Source of the DNA: Chloroflexia bacterium SDU3-3
Lineage (GTDB): Bacteria; Chloroflexota; Chloroflexia; Chloroflexales; Roseiflexaceae
Length of the DNA stretch: 64,000 nt
Reading direction: 5' to 3'
NCBI GenBank assembly: GCA_009268125.1
Contig: WBOU01000005.1
Coordinates: 124,001 to 188,000, forward strand
In this document: in pieces, positions 39,009 to 48,694 of the stretch
Numbering within the stretch: the first letter of the stretch is position 1
How the letters are laid out: each line of letters begins with the position of its first letter
Translations under genes and position numbers: made by a program
The notes under the pieces: model-generated
What the model was told of the DNA's origin: nothing
Database searches by the model: none
The model's input: the letters and a program-made list of their open reading frames with translations, nothing else

Positions 39009-39029
39009 ATTATAGCATAGCGCTATGCT
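39009..39029 (-). promoter_or_regulatory. LacI-family gene promoter overlapped by a 16-base palindromic operator
   Basis: Minus-strand extended -10 TGC-TATAAT occupies 39009-39017. The palindrome AGCATAGCGCTATGCT (39014-39029), centred on CG as in LacI-family operators, overlaps its upstream part. Confidence 0.75.
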
Positions 39030-39091
39030 GCATCCATACCTATTTTTAAGCCGTATTAACCTGTGGCAGACCGCACAATGTTAGGCATACT

Positions 39092-39844
39092 ATGTCCACT
39101 GATTTTCTGCTCGAACAGCTGCTCGCCAACTCCCCAGCCCCGCGCCCCCCGGCCCCCACCCTGATCCGGCTCGACCGCGTGAGCAAGAGCTTCCGCGAGG
39201 GCGGGCGCACCCGCAGCGTGCTGCACGAGGTAAGCGCCAGCTTCGCCACGGGCGAGTTTATCGTGCTGCTGGGCAAAAGCGGCTCGGGCAAGAGCACGCT
39301 GCTGAATCTGATCAGCGCGATCGACACGCCCACCAGCGGCGAGGTCGTCATCGGCGGCACGCCCATCCACAGGCTGGGCGAGCACGAGCGCACCCTGTTC
39401 CGGCGCGAGAAGATCGGCTTCGTGTTCCAGTTCTACAACCTGGTGCCCACGCTGACGGTGCTGGAAAACCTGCTGCTGCCGCTGGAGCTGAACGGGCGCA
39501 CCACACAGGCCGACCGGCGGCGCGCCACCGACCTGCTAGAGCAGGTGGGGCTGGAAAGCCGCCAGCGCGCCTACCCCGACACGCTCTCCGGCGGCGAGCA
39601 GCAGCGCATCTCGGTGGCCCGCGCGCTGGTGCACGACCCGCAGCTGGTGCTGGCCGACGAGCCGACCGGCAACCTGGATGAGGAGACCGGCCAGCAAGTG
39701 CTGGCGCTGCTGGACACGCTGACGCGGCGGGCGGGCAAAAACCTGGTGATGGTGACGCACAGCCGCGACGTGGTGGGACTAGCCGACCGCGTGTTCCGCA
39801 TCCGCGAAGGGCGGCTGCTGGAAGAGGCGGGCGCGGCGCTATGA
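39092..39844 (+). CDS. ABC transporter ATP-binding protein (LolD/MacB type)
   Basis: A 250-residue ATPase. Walker [10 protein letters not shown] near residue 65, Q-loop in [14 protein letters not shown], signature LSGGEQQR near 165 and Walker [12 protein letters not shown] near 185 are complete. The FVFQ-YNL-P form is that of the LolD/MacB group that works with FtsX-like permeases. It overlaps the permease gene by four bases (ATGA). Together with that permease and the AttH-like lipoprotein it forms an AttEFGH-like unit. Confidence 0.95.
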   Translation: MSTDFLLEQLLANSPAPRPPAPTLIRLDRVSKSFREGGRTRSVLHEVSASFATGEFIVLLGKSGSGKSTLLNLISAIDTPTSGEVVIGGTPIHRLGEHERTLFRREKIGFVFQFYNLVPTLTVLENLLLPLELNGRTTQADRRRATDLLEQVGLESRQRAYPDTLSGGEQQRISVARALVHDPQLVLADEPTGNLDEETGQQVLALLDTLTRRAGKNLVMVTHSRDVVGLADRVFRIREGRLLEEAGAAL

Positions 39845-42390
39845 TCCCACCGACCCTGCTCAAGACCTCGTACCGCACCATGCTGCGCCAACCCTGGCAG
39901 ATCCTGCTGGCCATCCTGGGCGTGGCGCTGGGCGTGGCCGTGGTGGTCGCGATCGACCTAGCCAACGACAGCGCCCGCCAGGCCTTCGCGCTCTCCACCG
40001 AGACCCTGACCGGCAAGGCCACCCACCAGCTGCTGGGCGGGCCGCGCGGCGTGGATGAGGCGCTGTACCGACGGCTGCGCCAGGAGCTGGGCCTGCGCGA
40101 CGTGGCCCCGCTGGTGGATGGCTACGCCGCCGACCCTGACCGCGCGGGCCTTACGCTGCACATCCTGGGCATCGACCCCTTCGCCGAGGCGGCGTTCCGG
40201 CCCTACCTGGCGCCCAGCGGCCAGGGCGCGGCAGTGGGTGACGCCACCGCGCTGCTGCGCACCCCCGGCGCAGCACTGATCTCGGCTGGCACAGCCAGCG
40301 CCTACGGCATCCGCCCCGGCGACCACATCCGCCTGCAGCTTGGGCAGGAAGCGCGCGAGGCGCTGATCATCGGGCTAATCACGCCGGAGGATGAGACCTC
40401 GGCGCGGGCGCTAGATGGCATCCTAGTGGCCGATATCGCCACCGCACAGGAGTGGCTGGGCAAGCTCGGGCGGCTGAGCCAGATCGACCTCATCCTGCCC
40501 GAGGGCGACGCGGGCGCGGCGCAGGCCCAGGCCATCCAGGCCATGCTGCCCGCCGACACCCGGCTGGCCCGCCCCGCCGCCCGCACCGAGGCCATCCAGC
40601 AGATGACGGCGGCCTTCGAGCTGAACCTCTCGGCGCTGAGCATGCTGGCGCTGGTGGTGGGCATGTTCCTGATCTACAACACCATGACCTTCTCGGTGGT
40701 GCAGCGGCGCGGCCAGATCGGCACGCTGCGCTGCATCGGCGTGGCGCGCGGGCAGATCTTTGCGCTGGTGCTGGGCGAGGCACTGCTGGTGGGGCTGGTC
40801 GGCTCGCTGCTGGGGCTGGCGCTGGGCGTGGCGCTGGGGCGCGGCCTGGTGGGGCTGGTGACGCAGACGATCAACGACCTGTACTTCGCCGTCTCGGTGC
40901 GCTCGGTGGCCATCTCGGCGCTGCCGCTGGTCAAAGGCTTCGCGCTGGGCATGCTGGCCACGCTGGCCGCCGCCGCCGCGCCCGCCTTCGAGGCCACCAC
41001 CACGCCGCCGCGCATGGTGCTGCGCCGCTCGTCCTACGAGCAGCGGGTGCGGCGGGCCGTGCCGCTGGTGGCGGGCGCGGGCGCGGCGCTGATCGCGCTG
41101 GGCTGCGGGCTGCTGGCCTGGCCCAGCCAGAGCATCGTGCTGGGCTTCGCGGCGCTGTTCGCCATCACCATCGGCGCGGCGGCGGTCACGCCCCTGGCCA
41201 CGCTGCTGCTGATGGACACAATCCGACCGCTGGCGGGCCGTGTGGGCGGCCTGCTGGGCCGCATGGCCGCGCGCGATGTGGTGGCCGCGCTCTCGCGCAC
41301 CTCGGTGGCCATCGCCGCGCTCATGATCGCCATCGCCGTGACGATCGGCGTGGGGCTGATGGTCGGCAGTTTCCGCCAGACCGTGGTGCAGTGGCTGGGG
41401 CAGACGCTCCAGGCCGACATCTACATCTCGACGCCCGCGCAGAATGGCGAGCCGCTCGCGCCCGAGCTGATCGCATCGTTTGGCGCGACCCCTGGCGTGG
41501 CCGGGCTGCGCCGCTACCGCGAGGCCTCGGTCGATAGCGCGCAGGGGCCGACCCAGATCGTGGCGGTGGATGTGGTGCAGGGCCGCGACGACCGCTCGTT
41601 CACGCTGATCGAGGGCCAGCCCGACCAGGCATGGCCCGCCTTCACGCGCGGCGCGGTGGTGGTGAGCGAGCCGCTCTCCTACCGGCGCGGTCTGCACGCT
41701 GGCGACGTGCTCCAGATCACCACCGACCGAGGGCCACGCGCGCTGCCAATCGCGGGCGTGTTCACCGACTACGCGTCCGACCAGGGCCGCGTGTTTATGT
41801 CGATTGAGACCTACCAGTCGCTGTGGGATGACCCGGCGATCTCGTCGCTGGCGGTCTACGCTGCGCCGGGGCAGGGCGTGGATGCGCTGGTCGAGCGGCT
41901 GCGGGCCGAGGTCGGCGCGGGCCAGGTGGTGCAGGTGCGATCCAACCAGGCGCTGCGCGAGCAGTCGCTGGTGGTGTTCGACCGCACCTTCGCGATCACC
42001 CGCGTGCTGCAGCTGCTGGCCATGATCGTGGCCTTCATCGGCATCCTCTCGGCGCTGATGGCGCTGGAGCTAGAGCGCGGGCGCGAGCTGGGCGTGCTGC
42101 GCGCCAACGGCCTGACCCCGCGCCAGCTGTGGGCCATGGTGCTCTCGCAGACCGGGCTGATGGGCCTGACCGCCGGGCTGCTGGCCATCCCCATGGGCGT
42201 GGCGCTGGCCAGCGTGCTGGTGTTCGTGATCAACAAGCGCTCGTTCGGCTGGAGCCTGCTGTTCTCGCTGGATGGCGGTCTATTCGCCCAGGCGCTGCTG
42301 GTGGCCGTGGTGGCCGCGCTGCTGGCGGGGGTCTACCCCGCCTGGAAGATGGGCCGCACCTCGCCCGCGCTGGCCCTGCGGGAGGAGTGA
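39841..42390 (+). CDS. FtsX-like ABC transporter permease
   Basis: An 849-residue permease with two FtsX domains. Helix 1 (about 20-38) is followed by a long extracytoplasmic domain (about 45-265), three helices (about 268-390, [30 protein letters not shown]), a central pair (about 405-465), a second soluble domain (about 505-715) and three C-terminal helices (about 725-840, [23 protein letters not shown]). The LR-IG/LRANG motifs are coupling helices to the ATPase. Permeases of this kind move lipoproteins, lipids or peptides, or act as mechanical transmitters. The start is inside the upstream stop. Confidence 0.93.
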   Translation: MIPPTLLKTSYRTMLRQPWQILLAILGVALGVAVVVAIDLANDSARQAFALSTETLTGKATHQLLGGPRGVDEALYRRLRQELGLRDVAPLVDGYAADPDRAGLTLHILGIDPFAEAAFRPYLAPSGQGAAVGDATALLRTPGAALISAGTASAYGIRPGDHIRLQLGQEAREALIIGLITPEDETSARALDGILVADIATAQEWLGKLGRLSQIDLILPEGDAGAAQAQAIQAMLPADTRLARPAARTEAIQQMTAAFELNLSALSMLALVVGMFLIYNTMTFSVVQRRGQIGTLRCIGVARGQIFALVLGEALLVGLVGSLLGLALGVALGRGLVGLVTQTINDLYFAVSVRSVAISALPLVKGFALGMLATLAAAAAPAFEATTTPPRMVLRRSSYEQRVRRAVPLVAGAGAALIALGCGLLAWPSQSIVLGFAALFAITIGAAAVTPLATLLLMDTIRPLAGRVGGLLGRMAARDVVAALSRTSVAIAALMIAIAVTIGVGLMVGSFRQTVVQWLGQTLQADIYISTPAQNGEPLAPELIASFGATPGVAGLRRYREASVDSAQGPTQIVAVDVVQGRDDRSFTLIEGQPDQAWPAFTRGAVVVSEPLSYRRGLHAGDVLQITTDRGPRALPIAGVFTDYASDQGRVFMSIETYQSLWDDPAISSLAVYAAPGQGVDALVERLRAEVGAGQVVQVRSNQALREQSLVVFDRTFAITRVLQLLAMIVAFIGILSALMALELERGRELGVLRANGLTPRQLWAMVLSQTGLMGLTAGLLAIPMGVALASVLVFVINKRSFGWSLLFSLDGGLFAQALLVAVVAALLAGVYPAWKMGRTSPALALREE

Positions 42391-42392
42391 GG

Positions 42393-43559
42393 ATGAGCAT
42401 GCGAGCCTATCGAACAGCGCTGGCCTTATTTTTCCTAACTATTGCGCTGGCATCATGTGGAAAAGCTGGCCCGGCGGCCATCCAAAGCCATATCTCGGCA
42501 GTGCAGGCCGTGGGCGGCAGCGGCGGCGCGGGATTCGCCAAGGCCACCGAGCCGCGCACGTTCAGCTTCCCGCGCGACCACGGCGCGCATCAGCAGTACG
42601 CCACCGAGTGGTGGTACTACACCGGCAACCTCGCCGCCGAGGATGGGCGGCGCTTCGGCTACCAGCTCACCTTCTTCCGCTTCGGGCTGGGGCCGCAGCT
42701 GCCCCAGCGCGCCTCGGCCTGGGCCGCAGGCAATGTCTACATGGCCCACCTGGCGCTCACCGATGTGGCGGGCAACACCTTCCACGCCTACGAGCGCTTC
42801 AGCCGCGACGGCGCGGGTCTGGCCGGGGCCAGCGGCGAGCCGCAGTTCCGCGTGTGGCTCGACGACTGGTCGGCGGAGGGCCAGGGCCAGGCCGGGCTAC
42901 CCATGCGGCTGCGCGCCGCCCAGGGCGCGGTGGCGCTCGACCTCACCTTGGAAGGCGGCAAGCCCGTGGTGCTAGAGGGGCCGGGCGGCGTCAGCCAGAA
43001 GAGCGCCACGCCGGGCAACGCCTCGTACTACTACTCGTACACCCGCATGCCCACTCAGGGCAGCATCACGCTGGATGGCCAGCAGATCGCCGTGCGCGGC
43101 AGCTCGTGGTTCGACCGCGAGTTTGGCACATCGGCGCTGGAACCAGGTGCGAGCGGCTGGGACTGGTTCGCCATCCAGCTCGACGACGGGCGCGACCTGA
43201 TGGTCGCCCAGATCCACCGCGCCGACGGCACGCCCATGTTTGCCGCAGGCACCCTGGTGGCCCAAGATGGCACACCATCTTACCTAACTATGGATGACAT
43301 CACGATCACGGCCACATCCACATGGCAGAGCCAGCGCAGCGGCGCGCGCTACCCCAGCGCGTGGCGCATCCTGGTGCGCTCGGCCCAGATCGACCTCGCC
43401 GTCACCCCCGCCATCCCCGACCAAGAGCTGCCGCTGACCGTCACCTACTGGGAGGGCGCGACCAGCGTCGAGGGCAGCGCCGCAGGCCAGCCCGTGCGCG
43501 GCCAGGGCTACACCGAGCTGACCGGCTACGGCGAGCAGGGCCAGCTGCAGCTGCGCTAG
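42393..43559 (+). CDS. AttH/CrtC-domain lipoprotein
   Basis: A 388-residue lipoprotein. A signal peptide (residues 2-20) ends in the lipobox LASC, then a long low-complexity segment leads to the AttH/CrtC fold: RDHGAHQQYATEWWYYTGNL, FGYQLTFFRFGL and SSWFDREFGTSALEPGASGWDWFAIQLDDG. This fold is shared by hydroxyneurosporene synthase and secreted AttH proteins. With an ABC ATPase and FtsX-type permease just upstream the unit matches the AttEFGH arrangement, so a carotenoid role is less likely. The ATG with GGAGGAG starts three bases after the permease ends. Confidence 0.85.
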   Translation: MSMRAYRTALALFFLTIALASCGKAGPAAIQSHISAVQAVGGSGGAGFAKATEPRTFSFPRDHGAHQQYATEWWYYTGNLAAEDGRRFGYQLTFFRFGLGPQLPQRASAWAAGNVYMAHLALTDVAGNTFHAYERFSRDGAGLAGASGEPQFRVWLDDWSAEGQGQAGLPMRLRAAQGAVALDLTLEGGKPVVLEGPGGVSQKSATPGNASYYYSYTRMPTQGSITLDGQQIAVRGSSWFDREFGTSALEPGASGWDWFAIQLDDGRDLMVAQIHRADGTPMFAAGTLVAQDGTPSYLTMDDITITATSTWQSQRSGARYPSAWRILVRSAQIDLAVTPAIPDQELPLTVTYWEGATSVEGSAAGQPVRGQGYTELTGYGEQGQLQLR

Positions 43560-43678
43560 CGCCCTGGCCATTTGTCTAGGTGCGCCCTGGCCAGTCGGCC
43601 AGGGCGCGCTCGCCGCCGCCGCCGTATACTTCCCCCACAACCGCAACCCAAGCAGAAAACCGAACAAGGAGCGCGATC

Positions 43679-44584
43679 ATGACCCAGCCCGATGTGAGCT
43701 TGCTCTACGCCTTCTCAAACCAGTTTGCCGACGCCGTCGAGCGCGCGGGCGTCTCGCTGGTGCAGGTGAACGGGCGGCAGCGCCAGTCCTCCAGCGGCGT
43801 GGTGTTCGCCGACGAGCGCGTGCTGACCGCCGACCATACCCTTGAGCGCGAAGAAGACCTAACAATTGAAACCCACGACGGGCGCACTCTGCCTGCGCAC
43901 CTGATCGGGCGCGACCCCGCCACCGATCTGGCCGTGCTGCACGTGCCCGGCCTGGGCCTAGCCCCGGCCACCACGCCCGAGCAGCCCGCGCGGGTGGGCC
44001 AGATGCTGCTGCTGGTGGGGCGGCCATCCCCGGGCGGCGCGATGGCCAGCCTGGGCATCGTGAGCGCGGCGGGCGGCCCCGTGCGCAGCAGGCGCGGCGC
44101 GATGCTGGAGCGCTACATCCAGACCGACGCCACGCCCTACCCCGGCTTCTCGGGCGGCGCGATGATCGACGCCCACGGCGCGGTGCTGGCCATCACCACC
44201 ACCGGGCTGGCCAGCGGCGTGGCCGTAGGCATCCCCAGCGACCTAGCGTGGCGCGTGGCCGAGGCGATCGCCAGCCAGGGCCACGTGCGGCGCGGCTTCC
44301 TGGGCATCAGCAGCCAGCCGGTGCCCATCCCGCCCGCCCAGCGTGCGGGGCGCGATCAGGCCCGCGGCCTGCTGATCGTCACCGTGGAGGAAGGCAGCCC
44401 GGCGCATACCGCAGGCGTGCTGGTGGGCGACATCTTGGTGGGCTTCGACGGCCAGCAGATCGCCGACACCGACGACCTCCAGAACCTGCTCTCCGGCGAT
44501 CGCGTGGGCCAGAGCTTCCCCATCGATCTGCTGCGCGGCGGCAGCCTAACTACCATCCAGATCACCATCGGACAGCGCAGCTAG
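43679..44584 (+). CDS. HtrA-like serine protease with PDZ domain, no signal peptide (first copy)
   Basis: A 301-residue trypsin-fold protease with His53 (TADHTL), Asp83 (PATDLAVL) and Ser158 (PGFSGGAM), all three triad residues present; the oxyanion motif is G-F-S-G-G rather than the usual G-N-S-G-G. A PDZ domain covers about 205-298. There is no signal peptide or membrane helix, unlike most DegP/HtrA proteins, so it would act in the cytoplasm unless exported in another way. ATG at 43679 with AAGGAG upstream. A second such gene and a LuxR-type regulator follow. Confidence 0.88.
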   Translation: MTQPDVSLLYAFSNQFADAVERAGVSLVQVNGRQRQSSSGVVFADERVLTADHTLEREEDLTIETHDGRTLPAHLIGRDPATDLAVLHVPGLGLAPATTPEQPARVGQMLLLVGRPSPGGAMASLGIVSAAGGPVRSRRGAMLERYIQTDATPYPGFSGGAMIDAHGAVLAITTTGLASGVAVGIPSDLAWRVAEAIASQGHVRRGFLGISSQPVPIPPAQRAGRDQARGLLIVTVEEGSPAHTAGVLVGDILVGFDGQQIADTDDLQNLLSGDRVGQSFPIDLLRGGSLTTIQITIGQRS

Positions 44585-44614
44585 ATTTCTTCTGGTGTAG
44601 AAAAAGGGGCCTAT

Positions 44615-45499
44615 ATGGCGACTTTCGTCCCAATCTATCTCCCCGGCGATCTCTCGCAGGAGATCGCCGAGATCGCCAGCCGGGTGCGGGCCAGCATAGT
44701 GCAGGTGCAGGCCCACAGCCACGGCGGCGGCGCTGGCTTCGTATGGGGAGAGCGCGGCCAGATCATCACCAACCAGCACGTGGTGGGGCAGCACAGCGAG
44801 GTGAAGGTGCAGCTTGCCGACGGCAGCGCGCATGCCGCGCAGGTGGTGGCCCGCAGCCAGACCCTCGACCTGGCGCTGCTGCAGATCGAGGCGCACGGCC
44901 TGCCCAGCATCCCGCTGGCCGACTCGGCGCGGCTGCGCGTGGGCGAGCTGGTGATCGCGATCGGCCACCCATGGGGCCAGCCGGGCGTGGTGACGGCAGG
45001 CGTGGTCAGCGGCATCGGCGAGCTGCCGGTGGGCGATGGACGCACGGCCAGCTACATCCGCTCCGACGTGCGCCTGGCCCCCGGCAACTCCGGCGGGCCG
45101 CTGCTGAACGCGCGCGGCGAGCTGATCGGCATCAACGCCATGATCTTCGGCGGCGATCTGTCGGTGGCCATCCCCAGCCACGTGGCGCGGCGCTGGGCCG
45201 AGGGCGCAGCCCAGCAGCAGCCCATCACCCTGGGGGTGCAGCTCCAGCCCGTGGCGGTGCGAGCGCCAGGCGGCAGCGCCGCGCCCGCCCTGCTGATCGC
45301 TGGCGTGGCCGAGGGCTCGCTGGCCGAGCGCGGCGGGCTGTTCGTGGGCGATGTGCTGCTGGCGGTGGGCGGCCAGCCCGTGGCCGACGCGGCGCACCTG
45401 CGCGAGGCGCTGCTGCCCGACGAGCACGGCCAGCTCGCCATCCGCATCCTACGCGGCGGGCAGATCGCCGATCTGGTCATCCAGAGCGAGGGCCAATGA
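44615..45499 (+). CDS. HtrA-like serine protease with PDZ domain, no signal peptide (second copy)
   Basis: A 294-residue paralogue of the preceding gene, with His55 (TNQHVVG), Asp85 (TLDLALL) and Ser159 (PGNSGGPL) and a C-terminal PDZ domain (about 205-292). It keeps the canonical HtrA motifs better than the first copy. It too lacks a signal peptide. The two begin 30 bases apart and have diverged widely in sequence, so the duplication is old. The stop overlaps the start of the regulator gene in ATGA, which links its translation to that regulator. Confidence 0.9.
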   Translation: MATFVPIYLPGDLSQEIAEIASRVRASIVQVQAHSHGGGAGFVWGERGQIITNQHVVGQHSEVKVQLADGSAHAAQVVARSQTLDLALLQIEAHGLPSIPLADSARLRVGELVIAIGHPWGQPGVVTAGVVSGIGELPVGDGRTASYIRSDVRLAPGNSGGPLLNARGELIGINAMIFGGDLSVAIPSHVARRWAEGAAQQQPITLGVQLQPVAVRAPGGSAAPALLIAGVAEGSLAERGGLFVGDVLLAVGGQPVADAAHLREALLPDEHGQLAIRILRGGQIADLVIQSEGQ

Positions 45500-46113
45500 C
45501 CCAGGTGCTGATCATCAGCCCCAGCCGCGCGGTGCGGGCCGGGCTGCGCGCCCTGCTGGCCGAGGGCGGGGCCGAGGTGGCGGGCGAGGCCCCATCGTTC
45601 GCGCGGGTGGATCTGGCCAGCGCCGACGCGGTGCTGCTGGCCGACGAGAGCCAGCTGGCCGACGCCGAGCAGGCCCTGCGCGAGCACGCCCGCCCGCTGG
45701 CCCTAGTGGTGCTGGCCGAGCGGCCACAGGTGGCGGCGGCCCTGCGCGACATGCCGCTGGCGGGCTGGGCCGTGGTCCCCCAGGACTCCGGCCCAGCCGA
45801 GCTGGCTGCGGCCATCGCGGCGGCGGCCCAGGGCTTCGCGGCGCTGCCCGTGGCGATGGCCCGCCGCGCCATCGCCAGCGGCCCGCCCGGCGCGGGGCTG
45901 GCCGCCCCATCCGCCGAGCCGCTCACCCCGCGCGAGCGCGAGATCCTGCAGCTGCTCGGCCAGGGCCTCTCCAATAAAATGATCGCCCGCGACCTTGGCG
46001 TGAGCGATCATACCGTGAAATTCCATGTCTCATCGATCTACGCCAAGCTGGGTGCGGCCAACCGCGCCGAGGCCGTGAACCTGGGCGCGCGGCTAGGGCT
46101 GGTGGCGCTGTGA
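45496..46113 (+). CDS. LuxR-family regulator with degenerate receiver domain
   Basis: A 205-residue protein of the NarL/FixJ type. The C-terminal LuxR domain (about 142-203) is canonical: [44 protein letters not shown]. The N-terminal receiver (1-118) keeps the fold pattern ([18 protein letters not shown]) but lacks the acidic pair after strand 1, and the expected phospho-Asp position is shifted (AVLLADESQ), so phosphorylation is doubtful. It is coupled to two leaderless HtrA-like proteases, and may sense their activity or control their expression. Confidence 0.87.
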   Translation: MTQVLIISPSRAVRAGLRALLAEGGAEVAGEAPSFARVDLASADAVLLADESQLADAEQALREHARPLALVVLAERPQVAAALRDMPLAGWAVVPQDSGPAELAAAIAAAAQGFAALPVAMARRAIASGPPGAGLAAPSAEPLTPREREILQLLGQGLSNKMIARDLGVSDHTVKFHVSSIYAKLGAANRAEAVNLGARLGLVAL

Positions 46114-46120
46114 CTCAGGG

Positions 46121-47749
46121 CTAGGGCTGCAGCTCGTAGACATTGGCGTAGTCGTTCGCCAGCACCAGCGTCACATCCATGCCCTGCACATCGGCCGCGC
46201 CGCCCACCAGAAACACCGGCCTGCCCGCGTAGCGCGATCTGGCCCGCTCCTGCCAGGGGTCGTCGGTCGGCTCCACCACATCCACCCACACATCTGGGCG
46301 CTGGTGCTCGGCCAGCACCAGATACTGCAGCAGCATACCCTGCTCCCAGTGCGCGATCACGATCGCGTTGCGCGGCAGCTGGGCCAGCGCCGCCTGGCCA
46401 AAATCGCGCCATACGGTGAGATAGCGCTTGTTGGCGTAGGGAAGCCGCGTCTTGCCCCAGGCCAGGGTCAGCAGCAGCAGCGCGACCAGCGCGGCCTGGG
46501 CGCACGCCGCCGCCACGCGCGTGTCCCAGCGCCCCGCCGCGCGGCGGATGAGGTTGGCCAGCGCCACCCCGCCCGCGCCCGCCCACAGCGCCAGCGGCAG
46601 CAGCATCGGCAGGGTGAAGATCGGCGCATCCTGCACCGCCGGGCCGAGCAGCAGCAGGTAGATCAGGGTGCCCAGCCCAATGCACGCCGCGCCCAGCCAG
46701 GCCCGCCAGCTGCGCCACAGCAGCCAGCCGCAGCCAAGCGCCGCTAGCGCAAGCCCCAGGGTGCCAAACTCGAACCGCAGGCGCTCGCCCAGGTTTGCCA
46801 GCACTGCCAGCGCAGCCTCGGGCGTGGGGATGCGGAAAACGCCCTGCCGCATGGGGCCGCCCGCCAGCATGCCGATCGCATCGGCCCAGCGGGTGGGGCT
46901 GCCCCAGAAGTAGAAGCGCGGCAGGCCGTAGTTCTCGCCGCTGAATGGCCCGAACCGCGCGTACTGGATGAGCGGAAACAGCCACGGCGTGAGGCCAAGC
47001 ACCAATGACACACCTAACGCAATAACAGCAATCACCACACTGCGCACGCCACGACCGCGCCCAGCGCCCAGGGCGCGCGGCCAGCAGGCATAAAGCAGCA
47101 GCGCCAGCGCCACAAACGGCAGCGTGGTAAACACGAACAGCCCGTGGTGCGCGATGCCCAGGCCCGCCAGAAACGCGGCCAGCAGCGCGCTGGGCTGCAC
47201 ATGATCCCACAGCTGGGCCAAGCCTTTGCGATACGGCCCATCCGACAGCGCACGCAGGCGGGCCGCATCCACATGGGCCACCGCCAGCCAGCAGCCTGCG
47301 ATCAGCGCGGCCAGCAGGCCATACACCTCGGCCATCGTCGCCGCGTTCCACAGCCCCGGCGCAACCATCAGGGCCAGCGCGGCCAGCCAGCCGCCCAGCG
47401 CCGATCCGGTCAGCCGCCGCGCCAGCGCGCCCAGCAGCGCCACCGCCAGCGCCGCCCCGAACGACGAGACCAGCGTCACGCGGTGGGCCAGATCGCCCAG
47501 CGGCACGGCCAGGGTGAACAGCTTGCCCAGCAGGATGGCGAGCGGGTAGGTGGTGGGGTGCGGCACGCCCAGCAGTGGGGCCGCCATCTGGAACTCCGCC
47601 GAGTCGCCGCCCATCACGCTGGGCGCGGCGGTGTAGGCGTACAGCGCCGCCGCCACGCCGAACAGCACCACGCCCGAGGTGAGCGGGTGGCACAGAAGCG
47701 AGATCAGCCGCGCGGCACGAGGTGGTGCGGGGGTTGTGGGTTCGCTCAT
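46121..47749 (-). CDS. DUF2723 membrane protein (O-mannosyltransferase-like)
   Basis: A 542-residue polytopic protein with about eleven helices. The first periplasmic loop carries APSVMGGDSAEFQMAAPLLGVPHPTTYPL, the DUF2723 signature whose Asp/Glu pair is thought to bind a lipid-linked sugar; eukaryotic relatives (TMEM260) are protein O-mannosyltransferases. The C-terminal soluble part (about 430-540) is likely extracytoplasmic. It overlaps the upstream nuclease-like gene by four bases. The acceptor is unknown. Confidence 0.85.
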   Translation of the reverse strand: MSEPTTPAPPRAARLISLLCHPLTSGVVLFGVAAALYAYTAAPSVMGGDSAEFQMAAPLLGVPHPTTYPLAILLGKLFTLAVPLGDLAHRVTLVSSFGAALAVALLGALARRLTGSALGGWLAALALMVAPGLWNAATMAEVYGLLAALIAGCWLAVAHVDAARLRALSDGPYRKGLAQLWDHVQPSALLAAFLAGLGIAHHGLFVFTTLPFVALALLLYACWPRALGAGRGRGVRSVVIAVIALGVSLVLGLTPWLFPLIQYARFGPFSGENYGLPRFYFWGSPTRWADAIGMLAGGPMRQGVFRIPTPEAALAVLANLGERLRFEFGTLGLALAALGCGWLLWRSWRAWLGAACIGLGTLIYLLLLGPAVQDAPIFTLPMLLPLALWAGAGGVALANLIRRAAGRWDTRVAAACAQAALVALLLLTLAWGKTRLPYANKRYLTVWRDFGQAALAQLPRNAIVIAHWEQGMLLQYLVLAEHQRPDVWVDVVEPTDDPWQERARSRYAGRPVFLVGGAADVQGMDVTLVLANDYANVYELQP

Positions 47750-48549
47750 CGTCGCTTGGTTTTGCTCTCCATCGCCTTTCGCATGGCCTCGGCAAATGCG
47801 CCGCCGTCGTCATCGGCAGCATCGGCGTCGGCTGCGTCGTCAGCTGGGGCCTCCTCGGCGGCGGGTTCCTCCGCGCCCTCATCCTCATCCTCGATCAGGT
47901 CGTCGTCCTCATCCCACACTAGGTGCAGGTTCTCCTCGCCCGCGATGGCGATGATATGCTCCACATCAAAGCGCATCAGGTTTACGGCGGCGGGGTCGCG
48001 CGCATCCAGCGTGGCGGCCTGGCGCACCTCGGGCAGCAGGGCCAGCACCTCGTCGAGCGTGGGCGGCGGCTCGAAGGGCGCATCCTCCCGCGCCATGATC
48101 GCGGCCACATCCTCGGCGGTCTTGGGGATGCCGGTGTCGACCAGCAGGATGGTGCATGTGACATTGCGGAAGATCATCTGCAGCAGCTCGCGGCTGTCGC
48201 GCAGCTGGCGGGCGGCGCGGCGCACGCTGCTGGCCTTCTCGCTGGCCTTCATCTCGAAGATCTGCACCGAGCTGCCTTCGATGATCACGGCATCCAGCTC
48301 GCGGTACTTCTTCACCGCCGAGCGGCCCTTGTGCTCAAGATACTCGATCAGCCGCCTGTCGGAGAGGGTGTAGCGCTCGCCCAGCCACTGGCGCAGCGCC
48401 TCTTCGGCCTCGCCGCCGAACAGCTCGCGGGCGCGCGGGGGCCGCATGGGCCGGTGGTTGTCCTTGGTCATCATGATGCGGGCCAGATGCTCGCGGTAGA
48501 GTCGGTCGCTGGCATCGATCAGGCGCGGGCGCGAAAAGCGTGGTGCCAC
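47746..48549 (-). CDS. PD-(D/E)XK nuclease-like protein with acidic tail
   Basis: A 267-residue protein. ELDAVIIEGSSVQIFEMKAS puts Asp86, Glu99 and Lys101 in the D-x12-E-x-K arrangement of restriction-type and recombination nucleases, with a helical start (EEALRQWLGERY, about 48-59) able to give the first Glu. The C-terminal 70 residues are almost entirely Asp, Glu and Ala. A GTG at 48549 with AAGGAG seven bases upstream is chosen: the in-frame ATG at 48585 lies inside a TGC-TACAAT promoter element. It is translationally coupled to the DUF2723 gene. Nuclease activity is a motif-based guess. Confidence 0.65.
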   Translation of the reverse strand: MAPRFSRPRLIDASDRLYREHLARIMMTKDNHRPMRPPRARELFGGEAEEALRQWLGERYTLSDRRLIEYLEHKGRSAVKKYRELDAVIIEGSSVQIFEMKASEKASSVRRAARQLRDSRELLQMIFRNVTCTILLVDTGIPKTAEDVAAIMAREDAPFEPPPTLDEVLALLPEVRQAATLDARDPAAVNLMRFDVEHIIAIAGEENLHLVWDEDDDLIEDEDEGAEEPAAEEAPADDAADADAADDDGGAFAEAMRKAMESKTKRR

Positions 48550-48583
48550 AGTCTGGCTCCTTCGATGTATCTCGATTTTTTGC

Positions 48584-48592
48584 ATTGTAGCA
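48584..48592 (-). promoter_or_regulatory. Extended -10 promoter of the nuclease-like gene
   Basis: Minus-strand TGC-TACAAT; it rules out the ATG at 48585 as start codon. Confidence 0.6.
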
Positions 48593-48644
48593 CTGTTCGC
48601 AGGCGCGGCAGTGGTGGTTTTTCTTTAGAGTTCGCTGAAAACAA

Positions 48645-48675
48645 AACGCACCAGGGCCGAGGCCACTGGTGCGTT
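48645..48675 (-). terminator. Terminator after the 177-residue membrane protein gene
   Basis: AACGCACCAG (48645-48654) pairs with CTGGTGCGTT (48666-48675); read on the minus strand a TTTTGTTTT tail follows. Confidence 0.8.
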
Positions 48676-48694
48676 CTGCGGATGTTCTGGGCTG

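Noticed and set aside
42129-42392. Upstream extension of the AttH-like lipoprotein
   Set aside because: It lies inside the permease gene in another frame, and the signal peptide with lipobox starts right at the ATG at 42393, which has a strong ribosome site.
42393-43559. Carotenoid 1,2-hydratase (crtC)
   Set aside because: The fold matches, but the lipoprotein signal and the ABC/FtsX operon point to the AttH branch.
44248-45495. Long frame fused in front of the LuxR-type regulator
   Set aside because: It overlaps both protease genes in a different frame and is low in complexity. The regulator starts at the ATG overlapping the upstream stop.
48550-48585. ATG start of the nuclease-like gene at 48585
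   Set aside because: The ATG is part of the TGC-TACAAT promoter element, so it would not be transcribed; the GTG at 48549 has AAGGAG at the right distance.
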